DNA of 24,227 nucleotides from Hymenopellis radicata (taxonomy: Eukaryota; Basidiomycota; Agaricomycetes; Agaricales; Physalacriaceae): positions 1 to 24,227 of the forward strand of contig JADNRX010000743.1 in assembly GCA_015501595.1 (NCBI GenBank). The letters are read 5' to 3'. Within the stretch, counting starts at the first letter, position 1; every line of letters starts with the position of its first letter. Position numbers and translations under genes: made by a program. Below, piece after piece: positions 1 to 8,817 of this stretch. The notes under the pieces are model-generated. The model saw nothing but the letters and a program-made list of their open reading frames with translations. It did not search any database and was not told where the DNA came from.

Positions 1-3000
1 CCTCAAGACACGTCAAAGCGTTAGCGGCAGGTCGTCCAATATTGATAAGCTGGTCAAGTTTGTGCGTGAAGTCAAATACGGAGCGCGTCATTTTCTCGCC
101 AAAGTAGTCCTGGAACTGATATGTGATATCAGTCATACACAAGATGAGACTGAATTGAACGAATCACCTCGAATGATCCTAGACGGCCATAACTGACGGC
201 TCTTTGAATAGCCGGTGAGCATTGCTGGACTGAGCGAGACGAACGAAAGAGGGTGGCAAAACGCGTCTTGCCGATCGACTCTAATCCACGAGTGATGTCA
301 AGCTCAAGACGCGCGCGCTTCAGGTCGGCGATAGCGAAGTGTGACTCGTGAAAGTAGCGTATAGTACCGCGAACAACAAGAATAGGCTAGTAGCCCTCAG
401 ACATGTATCAGGACCTAGACAGGAAATGGGACACACCGATTCAAAATAATCCAGCTTAGCAATGTTTTTGAGGTAGTTATTGATGTGATGGCAGCCGTCG
501 GGTAAAACGATGACAGTAGGTCGCTCGCGGTCGACAACGCGTCGGCTGACACGAGTATTCCCTGTGCTATCACAAATGTAACCACCGACGTGCTTGGCTC
601 CGATCCGATCGATAACCTAATAGGTGAGATCAGGCTTCCACCACCACCACCATCATTGTCGAGCGCGCACCTCAATGGCCAGATTACCGATCCATTCACC
701 CGTGTGGGAGACATCAGTACACTCTCGAGCTTCCATCAGATACACTACCCCGTTGGGATCCGAGCAGTTCAGGGTGTAAAAGGCTTCCCTACCCTCCGTT
801 GTCCCACCATCCGTGGAGACCATACAATATATGTGCTGCCTCATATGCGCCATCGACTGGACCTTCACGAACTCTTGCTCTCCAACAATCATCTCGCTTT
901 CCAGAGCTTCCCGCGATGGCACGTTGTAGCTCGGGTCGATGGCATTGAACGTTGCAGACCATTCAGGACGGTCAACGAGCCTGGTAGGAAGACCACCGAC
1001 ACAGAAGAGCTTTGTCATTTCGCGATTGGTGCGTGCATGTCTGTCCTTTCGTCCCTCTGCTAATGCCATATTATGAACAGTTCCACCCGATACTTTTGCT
1101 CGTTTAGCTGGATGTTCCGTTGCGGCCTGTAATTCCTGTGCTGCATCTGCAGCGAGCGTTGAGGGGGCTTTCTCAAGTGCGTGCTGCTGGGCGATTATCC
1201 GTTCATCCACAGTCAGCCGTCGACAGTCCTTTGCATGGCGAGTAACACGGCGAACGGCACGGGACGCATATGTGTGCATGCAACCCTTCCCAGCGCAGCG
1301 CCATATCCTCTTCTTTTTAGGATCTTTGCGTTCGTAGCACGGCTGCATCAGGGCGTCGAGATACTGTGATCTTGGACGGCCACCCTGACTCCGTCCATTC
1401 TTCTTAGATTTTCGCGGAAGGTCGACAAGCCAATCAGTGGGCATCGAACTAGCCCGTATTAACGCTTCACTATCGTCTTCCGCATCATCCTCGAAGTCGG
1501 TCTCATCATCACTGGAGTCTTCTACTGAATCTCGCTTCAAAACGAAAATGGTAAGCTATTTTGAATTACAATCTGATACAAGACTTACTTGACGCTTTTG
1601 AGAGTGATGACCCGTCTTTGTGGACTTTGTCCCCCATGAAAGCTTCGTTTGTCTTGCCTCTGTTGTGAGTTCACCACCGGTATGCATAGATCCTCCTAAA
1701 CCGGAAGTCCGATTCCGCTGCCACTTTGCGAAGGATTGATCTGTTGTTCGTTCGAATACAAACGGAGCGGGTTGGCTTTGCTTTTCCTCCGTCGTAACCG
1801 CTGTCTCTGCCTTAACCGCCGTCTCTGCCTTAACCGCCGTCTCCGCCTTAACCGCCTTAACCGCCGTCTCCGCCTTAACCGCCGTCTCCGTCTTGACAGC
1901 TGGTTCGACGCGTTGAGGTCCCGAGGTATTCCCTTCGGGAAAAGCTGCACCGACGCGCTCTACTATGACCTCATCTTCGTCGTCCTTTGTGTTCGCACTT
2001 GCGATCCTAGCATCAATCTTTCTCTAATATTTCTTCGGTGAGCTACGAATCACTGTGCTGCAAATAGAGAACATACCTCCTGATGGACTTTTTCTAGAAT
2101 CACATTCAAAACGCGGACACGCTCTTGATCAGCTTGATCAGAAGAAAGGACAGGATAGATACTCGGACAAAATTGAGTCCCAGCAATGCGGACTGCCCAG
2201 ATTCCACACGAGAACGAGTCACTCTGTGTGATGCACGGCAGGTCTTCCCAACTATAGGCCTCGTCAACGTGGTATGAGAGCCATTTTTCGACAATCTGAA
2301 CCATTTCAGCTGGAGGACCAAGATGGTAGGCATCTCCGTATCCGATCATGCGCGACTGACAGTTGATTAGAACTGTTGTCCAATGGTTGCCGGTTTTCTC
2401 GCGCGGTGGGAGGGTCGGTGGACTGGTCATGTCGTTTACGAGGACATTGACGTTGAACGAGATCCGCGTTAACTCGCCTGCCGCCAGCTTCTTCCCGTAG
2501 GTCTGTAATCCGCCCCGCTTCCGCTGACGACCTGTGTCCTTGACTACCGCAAAGTAATCCTCCTTAGTCTTGCATTCCAGCATGTCGAGTCTCATCGACC
2601 GGAAGAAGTATGGCAAGAGGGCTTCACATCCTGTGGTATACTTCTTCACATCCGCGTTGAGAAGCACCGTCATCTGGGAGATGTGCTCGTCGGATAACCA
2701 GCGGTGGCTCGCATAGGAATAGATATTGGGGCAAGGGAGGGAGTTCATGGATTTGGGAAGCAGGGACCTCCATGGCAAGGTCTGGAGAAGTTTGCGAGCT
2801 CGTGAATATTCGAGTGCATCTGCTGCTGAGGCCTTCTTTCGTTTCATCTCTAACCAGTCCAACGCCCTCTTCAACTCTGTCTGTCGAGCCCCCATATCAT
2901 GCCAGCCATACCAAACGAGCAGAGTCCACCATGGAAGATTTAGACCAGAGACACTAAACGAGTGATAATGCTTGGTGGGTCCTGCAAGGTCCTTCACGAC

Positions 3001-3282
3001 GCGTTGGCTGATTTTATTTAGCTCTTCTATGGCCGGAATACCAAGCTTCGTGAGAGCGGCACGTGCTGTTGTTGGGCCAATGGATCCTGTGAAGGTGGTG
3101 TAGGATGCAGACATGCTGGGAGTGACGAGAGGGCGGGTATGGACCTGGGCAATTTTGAAATCCAGCAGTTGATTATTGAGGGCTTCATTATGTAGAAGCA
3201 AAGATGTGTAGAAGGCTTCGGGAATTGGACAAAGTTTCCCTAGTGCTGCTTTCGCTTCGAGATCCGGTCGAATGGGTGCCAT
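1..3282 (-). CDS. Ulp1 (C48) protease fused to BED/DUF659 hAT transposase, 3' end outside window
   Basis: Six exons on the minus strand: 3282-2077, 2023-1589, 1534-671, 616-437, 386-168 and 115-1 (continues past the edge). The five introns are 50-54 bp, GT-AG and all phase 0, giving at least 1006 residues without a stop. Residues 1-402 are a Ulp1-like cysteine protease with H300 (GNHWTTVLIN), D317 (GYGDAY), Q353 and C359 (QSDSFSCGIW). Residues 403-547 hold an acidic linker and an ETAVKA repeat. Residues 548-835 begin acidic, then a BED-type finger (C627, C632, H647, C651) and the start of a DUF659/hAT RNase-H fold (D789 in STDGG; D851 in CDSTGN). The usual Trp after the first Asp-Gly is Gly here. 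The start is the first in-frame ATG; an upstream GTG also lies in frame. The protease would normally cut ubiquitin-like conjugates and the rest bind and move DNA; both roles are inferred from family. If the 2024-2076 intron is not spliced, the protease ends at TGA 2050 and the two would be separate proteins. Confidence 0.8.
1793..1900 (-). repeat. 18-bp in-frame minisatellite
   Basis: About six units of an 18-bp repeat (plus-strand motif like CTTAACCGCCGTCTCTGC), one of them shortened to 9 bp. On the minus strand each unit encodes six residues, ETAVKA, so the repeat lengthens the linker between the protease and transposase parts without shifting the frame. The short unit (Ala-Val-Lys) also keeps the frame. 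Confidence 0.9.
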
Positions 3283-3420
3283 ACTGCGAGTCGCGGTGAA
3301 CGGAGGCAAGGCGGCCACGAAATTTGGCCGAGAAGGTCACGTGAATGGTCACGTGCCGGTATCGAAACCTACCAGTAGACCCTCGAGGGTTTCAATACCG
3401 TATCGATACCGTTACTAACC

Positions 3421-3460
3421 GCAGTAAACCCGAGGTGTATCAAAACCTAGGGTTTACTGC
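3421..3460. repeat. 11-bp perfect inverted repeat near transposon end
   Basis: GCAGTAAACCC at 3421-3431 and its exact reverse complement at 3450-3460, separated by 18 nt, form a potential hairpin inside the presumed right end of the hAT element. It may be a subterminal transposase-binding structure; that role is inferred. Confidence 0.85.
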
Positions 3461-3469
3461 GCCACCCTA

Positions 3470-3596
3470 CCGGTCAGGCTGCTTAACCGGTCACGGTTAA
3501 CGGTTAGCACAAAATCCCTATTTGCGTAACCGGTCCGGTCACCGGTCATGTCAGATTAAGGTCACTTAACCTGACTTAACCGGACTTTCGAACCCT
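3470..3596. mobile_element. Remnant of a CCGG-rich terminal-repeat element flanking the hAT insertion
   Basis: This 127-bp stretch is dense in ACCGGTCA/GGTTAAC-like motifs, direct and inverted. Its outer edge read inward on the minus strand is TAGGGTTCGAAAGTCCGG, a hAT-like terminus. Similarity to the dispersed repeat F begins just beyond it, near 3604. The simplest reading is a non-autonomous element that was itself entered by the Ulp1-hAT transposon. Its other half would lie left of the window. Confidence 0.4.
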
Positions 3597-3599
3597 AGC

Positions 3600-4835
3600 C
3601 TATACGTGCATGCCCAAATTCGAGATGCTTTTATGAGATCTAGAAGAAGAAACTGATCCTTGTTTGGCTATTTGATAGTGCTGTAGATGGAGGAAAGGGA
3701 CCGGCAATTGTCTTCGTATTAGAGCCTGTCGTGTGGGCGGAGTTTTAATTTTCGATCGGGATCGCGGCCAGTATCACCTCCCACTTTCACTGCTTTATTT
3801 CCTACTCGTTTGGACAGTATACATGGTCTATACTTGTCAAAAATACTACCGCTCTTGTATGGCTCTATTTCTATGATGGTGCGAGGCCAGATACAGCACA
3901 GAGGTCGGCTTGAATTGTATGAAAATTCAAACTCCGACCATGACGTTTCGACCTGCCTATCGTTTCGCAATTTGCTGTCCCATCGCATAGAAATGGGCTA
4001 CAACCATAAGCCCCGACGACAAGCTGGCTGCAGTCGAGCGCTAAAGTCATCTCTTTCACATTATGTGCAAACCCTAACCCATACAGATGACCATACAAAA
4101 TCTGCCGAGGCGACACAACCCCGAAGTACCCGAATTACGATCGATGTGAAGCTCTGTAAAGTTCTTTCTGCATTCTCTAGGTATTCTTAATCTTACAAAA
4201 ATGCCATTGTCGCAAATAGCTGTAATATGACGTGCCCGGGATGCCCTGACACAGTTGAGACCCACGAAGATTCGACGGTTATCCGCGGTTCGACAGGTCC
4301 ACTTGCGTAAGTGAACTGGTTGCGTTGGATGAATACAGTTCACGGCTGGTGAGCGAGGCTGGCGGCTTGAGCTGGCTCGTGGCTCTAAAGACAAGGACGT
4401 CTGCCTGAGCGGAGTCTGAAACTTACCCAGATCCAACACGGTACGCGCCAAGCGAATCCGCGAACCGCGAACATTGAAACACTCGACCAAGAGAGTCAAG
4501 GGCTATCTAAAACTCCATCGAGGTCTTTGCCAGATACATCTATAGATCAAATTGGTGCTCAGTATAAAAGCCCATGACAAATTCGGTGCTCTTTAGTTCG
4601 CTCTTCCACAATAAGAGCCTCCTGAGAAGCTTACATTGTGTTACGACCACTCAGCGCCAAACCGCGGTCGTCGATAGAACAACAACACCGTAGCCCCCCC
4701 CCTTTCGCTACCCAAATCCTGCACGCACCTCACTCGTCAACACCTGTGCTCGTTAGGGTGCTTCCCGACTCGCCCCTCCAATCCATACCATCCACCTAAC
4801 GCACGACAACATACCGTCCCATCACTAAACCGTGG
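3600..4835 (+). repeat. Dispersed family copy E: upstream/promoter segment only
   Basis: The reverse complement of 3600-4500 aligns by eye with 17560-18100 (copy F). Both share a stretch ending GAATTTGGGCATGCACGT, a block reading GCCGG(T/A)CCCTTTCCTC, and the stretch around GTCGAGTGTTTCAATGTTCG. Continuing to 4835, the sequence matches the region upstream of gene copy B (13640-14050 reversed), including GGTGCTACCC/GGTGCTTCCC and the CGCACGA block before the start codon. Similarity stops about where the coding part should begin, so this is a promoter region without its gene. A C9 run lies near 4690. No convincing coding sequence was found inside it. Confidence 0.65.
4563..4569 (+). promoter_or_regulatory. 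TATA box of family promoter, copy E
   Basis: TATAAAA preceded by CAG and followed by GCCCATG. The same CAGTATAAA context recurs upstream of copy B (minus strand, 13908-13913) and in copy F (minus strand, 17494-17500). Conservation in three copies supports a real core promoter. Confidence 0.55.
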
Positions 4836-5710
4836 AAAAAATGTCAGCGCATGGCAGCCATTGCAATACGCGATCAGAATGATATCGCCTGATGAGACAT
4901 TACAATGTTGTTACAATGTAACCCCATCGTGATACTTGATTATATAGGCATTGTAATCCCAGTACCACTGACTTCCATTATGGTACAGCATTTCAATGTG
5001 ACGTCTGAGAGTGCTGCTACCTCCTAGGCCGCTATGTAGGAAAACCCTGCTCTCCGTTCGCTGGAAGGGCAGTTGAAGTCAGTCCCCAAGCATAGTGAAG
5101 TTGGTCTCAGCAAGTGTCACGCTGTTGCTCTGTCCTTCTCCTTATGCATCTGTACCGTTGCTGACATGGCGGTGTTGTCGTGATTGACTGCCACACGGGT
5201 CGTTTGATTGAATTTAGTCATATTTCCAGTAGAGGTCGAACAAGGGTGGCAGCAGCTGTGTCTAAGGAGGACGCGCCAGAGAAGAGGGCAGACTACATAG
5301 GGAGTAATGAGTCGACTGCCGAATGAGCCCAACAGCAAATTCTTTCAAGTCCGATCCGATCACCTGGTCCGTGCGCGACGCGTCAAGCGCCCACGTGCAT
5401 GTTCGGTTTCGTATTTTCATACTCCGCACCTTGGCTTTGCCTTGCCTTCCCATCTTCCCATCGTGATCAAGGTGTCGGTCTCTCGTGCTCGCCTCCACAT
5501 CATTTTCTCAACTATGTCTCTCTCTGCTCGTTAGGCAGCGTCGTTGCAACTCACCGATGGCCATGCCTCAATCTCTTGCTTTCGTTTCTCACTGTGTACC
5601 CGAGGATTGCTCATGAGGTTCTTCGCAGTGCAGTGCACTTGACCAGGGGCTCAAAAAAATTCGGTGTGCTATCATCCCTTTTGGCTTGTCATTTACCCAA
5701 TCACTATTAG
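4836..5710. other. Unassigned region
   Basis: Nothing convincing. Around 4885-4960 there are several copies of ATTACAATG/CATTGTAAT in both orientations, which suggests a decayed inverted-repeat element. Open frames elsewhere are short, overlap one another and show no recognisable domain. Confidence 0.4.
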
Positions 5711-5884
5711 TTCCACGGCGCCTCCCTCCAACAAGATCCCCAGGAATCCCCATCCCGCAGCACTGGCGCGACTCACTGCAACGACGGGCGGACCGACAAA
5801 GAGGACTCGCCCGTCATCGTGGATGGCGGCGAAGACATCCTCGCAGCGCCTTGGATAGGCCGGCATCGAAAGCCGCATCTGTGA
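5711..5884 (+). pseudogene. Possible isolated exon or coding remnant
   Basis: A 57-codon open stretch follows an acceptor-like ATTAG and ends at TGA 5882-5884. It is acidic and Ser/Pro-rich (contains DGRTDKEDSPVIVDGGEDIL). Neighbouring frames downstream to about 5985 encode Lys/Ala/Pro-rich peptides, as if the frame were broken. No family is recognised and no start codon is assigned; it may be a remnant of a host gene or a gag-like protein. Confidence 0.2.
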
Positions 5885-6253
5885 AGCCGTCTAAGGCATC
5901 CAACCAACCTGCATCAGCCAAGCCGTATCCCGCCCAGGGAACAAGAAGCCTGCATCGCGTTCGGGAGCAAGAGGCCATCGTCTAGGTGTCTCGTCATGTT
6001 GCTGCAAGGTGCGCTGTCCATTGCCTTGGTTCAAATATTCACGACCGACTTCATTTTAGACTCTTTTCCGACTTCTCGTCGGGTAAATGAAGGCTTGATT
6101 CTCCAGATCGTCCACCGTTCCGAATAGTTTCGGGATCATATCGGTGTGTATCATGCTATTCGTACAGTCTCCGTCCCCATTTTTATTCACGAACGAGACA
6201 GTCGTTCTACGCAACACGACTTGACTAGGGTGGGCTGTCTTCGACGGGTCTCG
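5885..6253. other. Unassigned region
   Basis: Contains the broken-looking Lys/Ala/Pro-rich frame to about 5985, then T-rich DNA. The frame of the next candidate gene is open from 6146 but has no ATG before 6254. Confidence 0.35.
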
Positions 6254-6974
6254 ATGCGGATGCGGAACACTGATTTTTTACAGTGGCTATTGGCCTCACC
6301 GCCCCGAATCTCATTCTGGAAAACCAGCGAGTTTTATAGTGTTGATATTGGCGCCTCCATCTCTGACGTGTTTGATCAGACTGTCCTTGGACTGTCCTCT
6401 ATTTCGGCGTCTGCGGTACGCCCACCTTCTTTTGGGCATAATTCGACGCTGACGGCTATTTAGGAAACGATACGGATGTTAGCTTACCGTCATGTACAGC
6501 AGGCCACGGTGTGTCCTCGAGGCGCATCGTGGAGAGTGGTGAGTCCATGCAGTACTTACATTAAGCACAATTCTCATACAATGCTTACAGTCGGTCGTGA
6601 ACACCCGACCTGTATCGCCGCTATACAAGTCGTATCGACCCACAAAAGCGGGAACCCTAACGAGGTACGTCGCGTCAGTACTACTAGGCACAGTTCGCAC
6701 TTTGAATAGCCCTACAGAGTGCGAGACTGAAACAACCCGAGTCAAGTCCTCTCCTTGCCCAGCCCTATCTGCGCTGTTGTGTGGTGGTGTCTTGCGATAT
6801 GAGTAAGTGGTTCTTGCACTGCCGTCTAGACTGGTTCTCATTCTTCACAGTATCGACAAAGCTCCGCAATGGCAAGATACGCGTCACGACGAACCACTTT
6901 TAGCGTGCTCTGGAATCGCTAGCCCGATATTCATTAGCCTGTGTTCATTCGGAAGTGATCTAGGAATGGCCTGA
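6254..6974 (+). CDS. Candidate four-exon gene, unrecognised 190-aa protein
   Basis: Exons 6254-6415, 6464-6538, 6591-6802 and 6851-6974 join in one frame. The three introns are 48, 52 and 48 bp, each GT-AG, with donors GTACGC, GTGAGT and GTAAGT and acceptors TTTAG, TACAG and CACAG. This consistency is the main evidence for a real gene. The product is about 190 aa, fairly Ser/Thr-rich, with no signal peptide, membrane span or known motif that I can see. The frame is open upstream to 6146, so an earlier exon is possible. An alternative last exon after the acceptor-like GATCTAG near 6962 would add an Ala/Glu-rich tail ending at a TAG near 7018. Function unknown. Confidence 0.35.
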
Positions 6975-7342
6975 GGAGGCGGCAGTGGCGGCGGCGGCGG
7001 AGAAGAGGCTGCAGATGTAGTCTTTACGATTTACTGTACAATCGTAGCCTGTGTTCTTATATTGAATATACTATCATTTGCATATTCTTTCGCTGGAAAT
7101 GAAAACCCCCGCAAAGCAGACAATATAGTGGCCTGACATGACTGTCAATCATTACAACCGGTGGTAAGGTGGCTGTCAAATGGTGAAACTGCTGCCAGAT
7201 TATGACAAAATGGCAAGCATTAGGACAAGTGGACAACTGCTGTAATCTCATGGTGGGGATGACAGCACATGGCAGCGATGGTGATCGATTGCAACAAGGG
7301 TGTGGACTTACCACCCTATGTCATTTCCTCAAAGGTTTAGTG
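6975..7342. other. Unassigned region upstream of copy A
   Basis: Begins with a GGC-rich run (6976-7005), then AT-rich DNA around 7060-7090. It does not align by eye with the upstream region of copy B, so copy A seems to have lost the family promoter or has a different one. No gene supported. Confidence 0.4.
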
Positions 7343-8253
7343 ATGCCGTTCTGTCATGCCTTCTTCCTGGAACCAGCAAGGTCGCAATGGAGGTTGGTCC
7401 CCCATATTCTGAACACCTACCATTTACTTAGCGCCGTGTGTCCAGGAGGATATCCCCCACTCAGTCTCGGCCAGGCGGCTCCTACACAGACACGTGACTG
7501 TAAGCGCACCTACGACAAATCATTAGAAAACAACGCTGATTAATGGACCAACCCGCAGATTACATCGTTAGAGCACAAGCACCTCCTCTCAGGAGAACAA
7601 CGCTCTTGACATACCCGCAGACCGCGCCCCACTGTACGTTCTAACTGATTGATCAGCGATTTACGCGTATTGATTATTGAAAAACGTACAGATGAAGCTC
7701 AAAGAGCCGCGTACACACCAAAGCCCCATTACGGTCTTCCCAATCAAGGCCATGCGTACATCGAACCCACGCTCCAGAGATCGGCGCCCTTGCTCCGCGC
7801 CAGCTCTCATGACTTGCCACAGCAAGCCACCAACAACTTCTACGGCAACCATGTGGCGTACCCACCTCTGAGATCGGGTGTAAACGCGTACATGCCGCAG
7901 CAGGGGTCGGCGTCGGAGTCAAGCACAAGTAGGTCGCTCGAACATTTTCGTTTTGTATGGGCTGACCCGTCCTTTTTGTAGTGATCCCAGTTCAGTTGTG
8001 GATCGACGCGAATGGCGGCGTCGACCTGCGCCAGTCGCTCCCATCGATGGAGAATGTCATCAACAATAGGGATATTACCGTCCAGTTCCCGGATGGTACG
8101 GCCAAGGTCGTCAGGGCCCACGGAGATGTCATTACACTGCGCATGGCGGCCAAGGCAGTCCAAAGGTGGTACAGACAGAACAGTGGTCGTTCGGGCGCTT
8201 TGTTGAAGGGCTTCAGCGTTGTTAATGGCCGCTACGTCGCTCGCATCGTCTGA
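7343..8253 (+). CDS. Family protein, copy A (unrecognised, about 246 aa)
   Basis: Exons 7343-7499, 7559-7633, 7692-7928 and 7982-8253; introns 59, 58 and 53 bp, all GT-AG and frame-keeping. The N-terminal half is rich in Gln, Pro, Ser and Tyr. The last exon encodes a compact 90-residue domain (from IPVQLW to VNGRYVARIV) with DLRQSLPSMENVI, ITVQFPDGTAKVV and AVQRWYRQNSGRSG. This domain is nearly identical in copy B on the opposite strand. I do not recognise the family. The start is uncertain: the family-conserved Met (reading MPSSWNQQGRNGGW at 7356) is out of frame here, and the model uses ATG 7343 in the frame that joins the later exons. ATG 7543, inside the first modelled intron, is another option. 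Confidence 0.55.
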
Positions 8254-8520
8254 GCGCAGTGTAGGCTTGCTGTACTAGAGAAAATTCCTGTGTAAAATAT
8301 ATTTAATGACAACTCAAATCGCTGTAAGTAGCGCGCACCTCAATTATCAACGCCGTCAATGTCACCAGCGGCGCACGAGCTACTATGGTGAAAGTAAGTA
8401 GCAGAAAGAGTGCTGTCAGCTTTCCCACGATAACCCCAGTGTCAATTATAATATTTGATTTCTTCCGACCGCGACAATCAAAATTGACAGTAGACTTGAC
8501 GCTCGAGAGCAAATCGCAAC
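7343..8520 (+). repeat. Inverted duplication arm A
   Basis: About 1.2 kb closely matching 12485-13640 in reverse complement, including coding exons, introns and about 270 bp of downstream DNA (match persists to the GACTTGACGCTCGAGAGC stretch near 8492-8510). The arms enclose about 4 kb containing three unrelated genes. Confidence 0.85.
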
Positions 8521-8817
8521 TTACATGCATGTTAACGGACGCACCATATCGTTTGAGAGATCGGACGTCAGCCTGTCTGTCCCGGTCTCCAATAGCTCAG
8601 CGCTCAGGACTGGAACTGGAGTCTGTTCTTCTCAAAAAGATATGATGTGAGTACCGTTTCCTTCTTAGACTAAAGGCTGGTTAAGCGTCCTCTCGTCTAT
8701 CTGAATTGCTGGTAGAAGGATGCCCATCAACGCGACTGTGCAATCCTTCAATATTTCAATCCAGTGTCACTTGGTGCAATGCTGTGCGGAACTAGGCCCG
8801 ATCGAGGATCACTGCAT
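8521..8817. other. Intergenic region before the membrane-protein gene
   Basis: Lies between the end of arm A and the next start codon. No gene, and no clear TATA box. Confidence 0.4.

Larger units (their letters stand above)
1..3469 (-). mobile_element. hAT-type DNA transposon carrying the Ulp1-transposase gene (left end outside window)
   Basis: The element is defined by its transposase gene and by a plausible right terminus near 3469. Read inward from there, the minus strand begins TAGGGTGGCGCAGTAAACCC, which resembles the right end of the hAT element at 19368-23585 (AGGGTGTCACGTAGTAAATA read inward across its target-site copy). Between terminus and gene lie repeated motifs such as GGTCACGTG (twice near 3336-3355) and ATCGATACCG, typical of subterminal transposase-binding repeats. 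The other end and the target-site duplication cannot be checked inside the window, so the boundary is provisional. Confidence 0.6.

Noticed and set aside
3580..3596. Minus-strand GGGTTCGAAAGTCC resembling a tRNA T-arm
   Set aside because: No matching acceptor stem, anticodon arm or D-arm at the right distance; better explained as a transposon terminus.
4074..4499. Minus-strand open frame similar to plus-strand frame at 17557-17979
   Set aside because: Similarity is due to shared repeat copies E and F; neither starts with ATG in E, frames diverge after about 25 codons, and donor-like GTAAGT follows in both, so coding is not supported.
6976..7018. GGC-rich run as a Gly-rich or Ala-rich protein tail
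   Set aside because: Only open for short stretches in each frame; at most an alternative last exon of the 6254-6974 candidate, so mentioned there only.
7982..8253. Copies A/B as homeodomain mating-type genes
   Set aside because: No WFxNxR homeodomain signature; the WYRQNSGRSG segment does not fit, and the expected mating-locus neighbours are absent.
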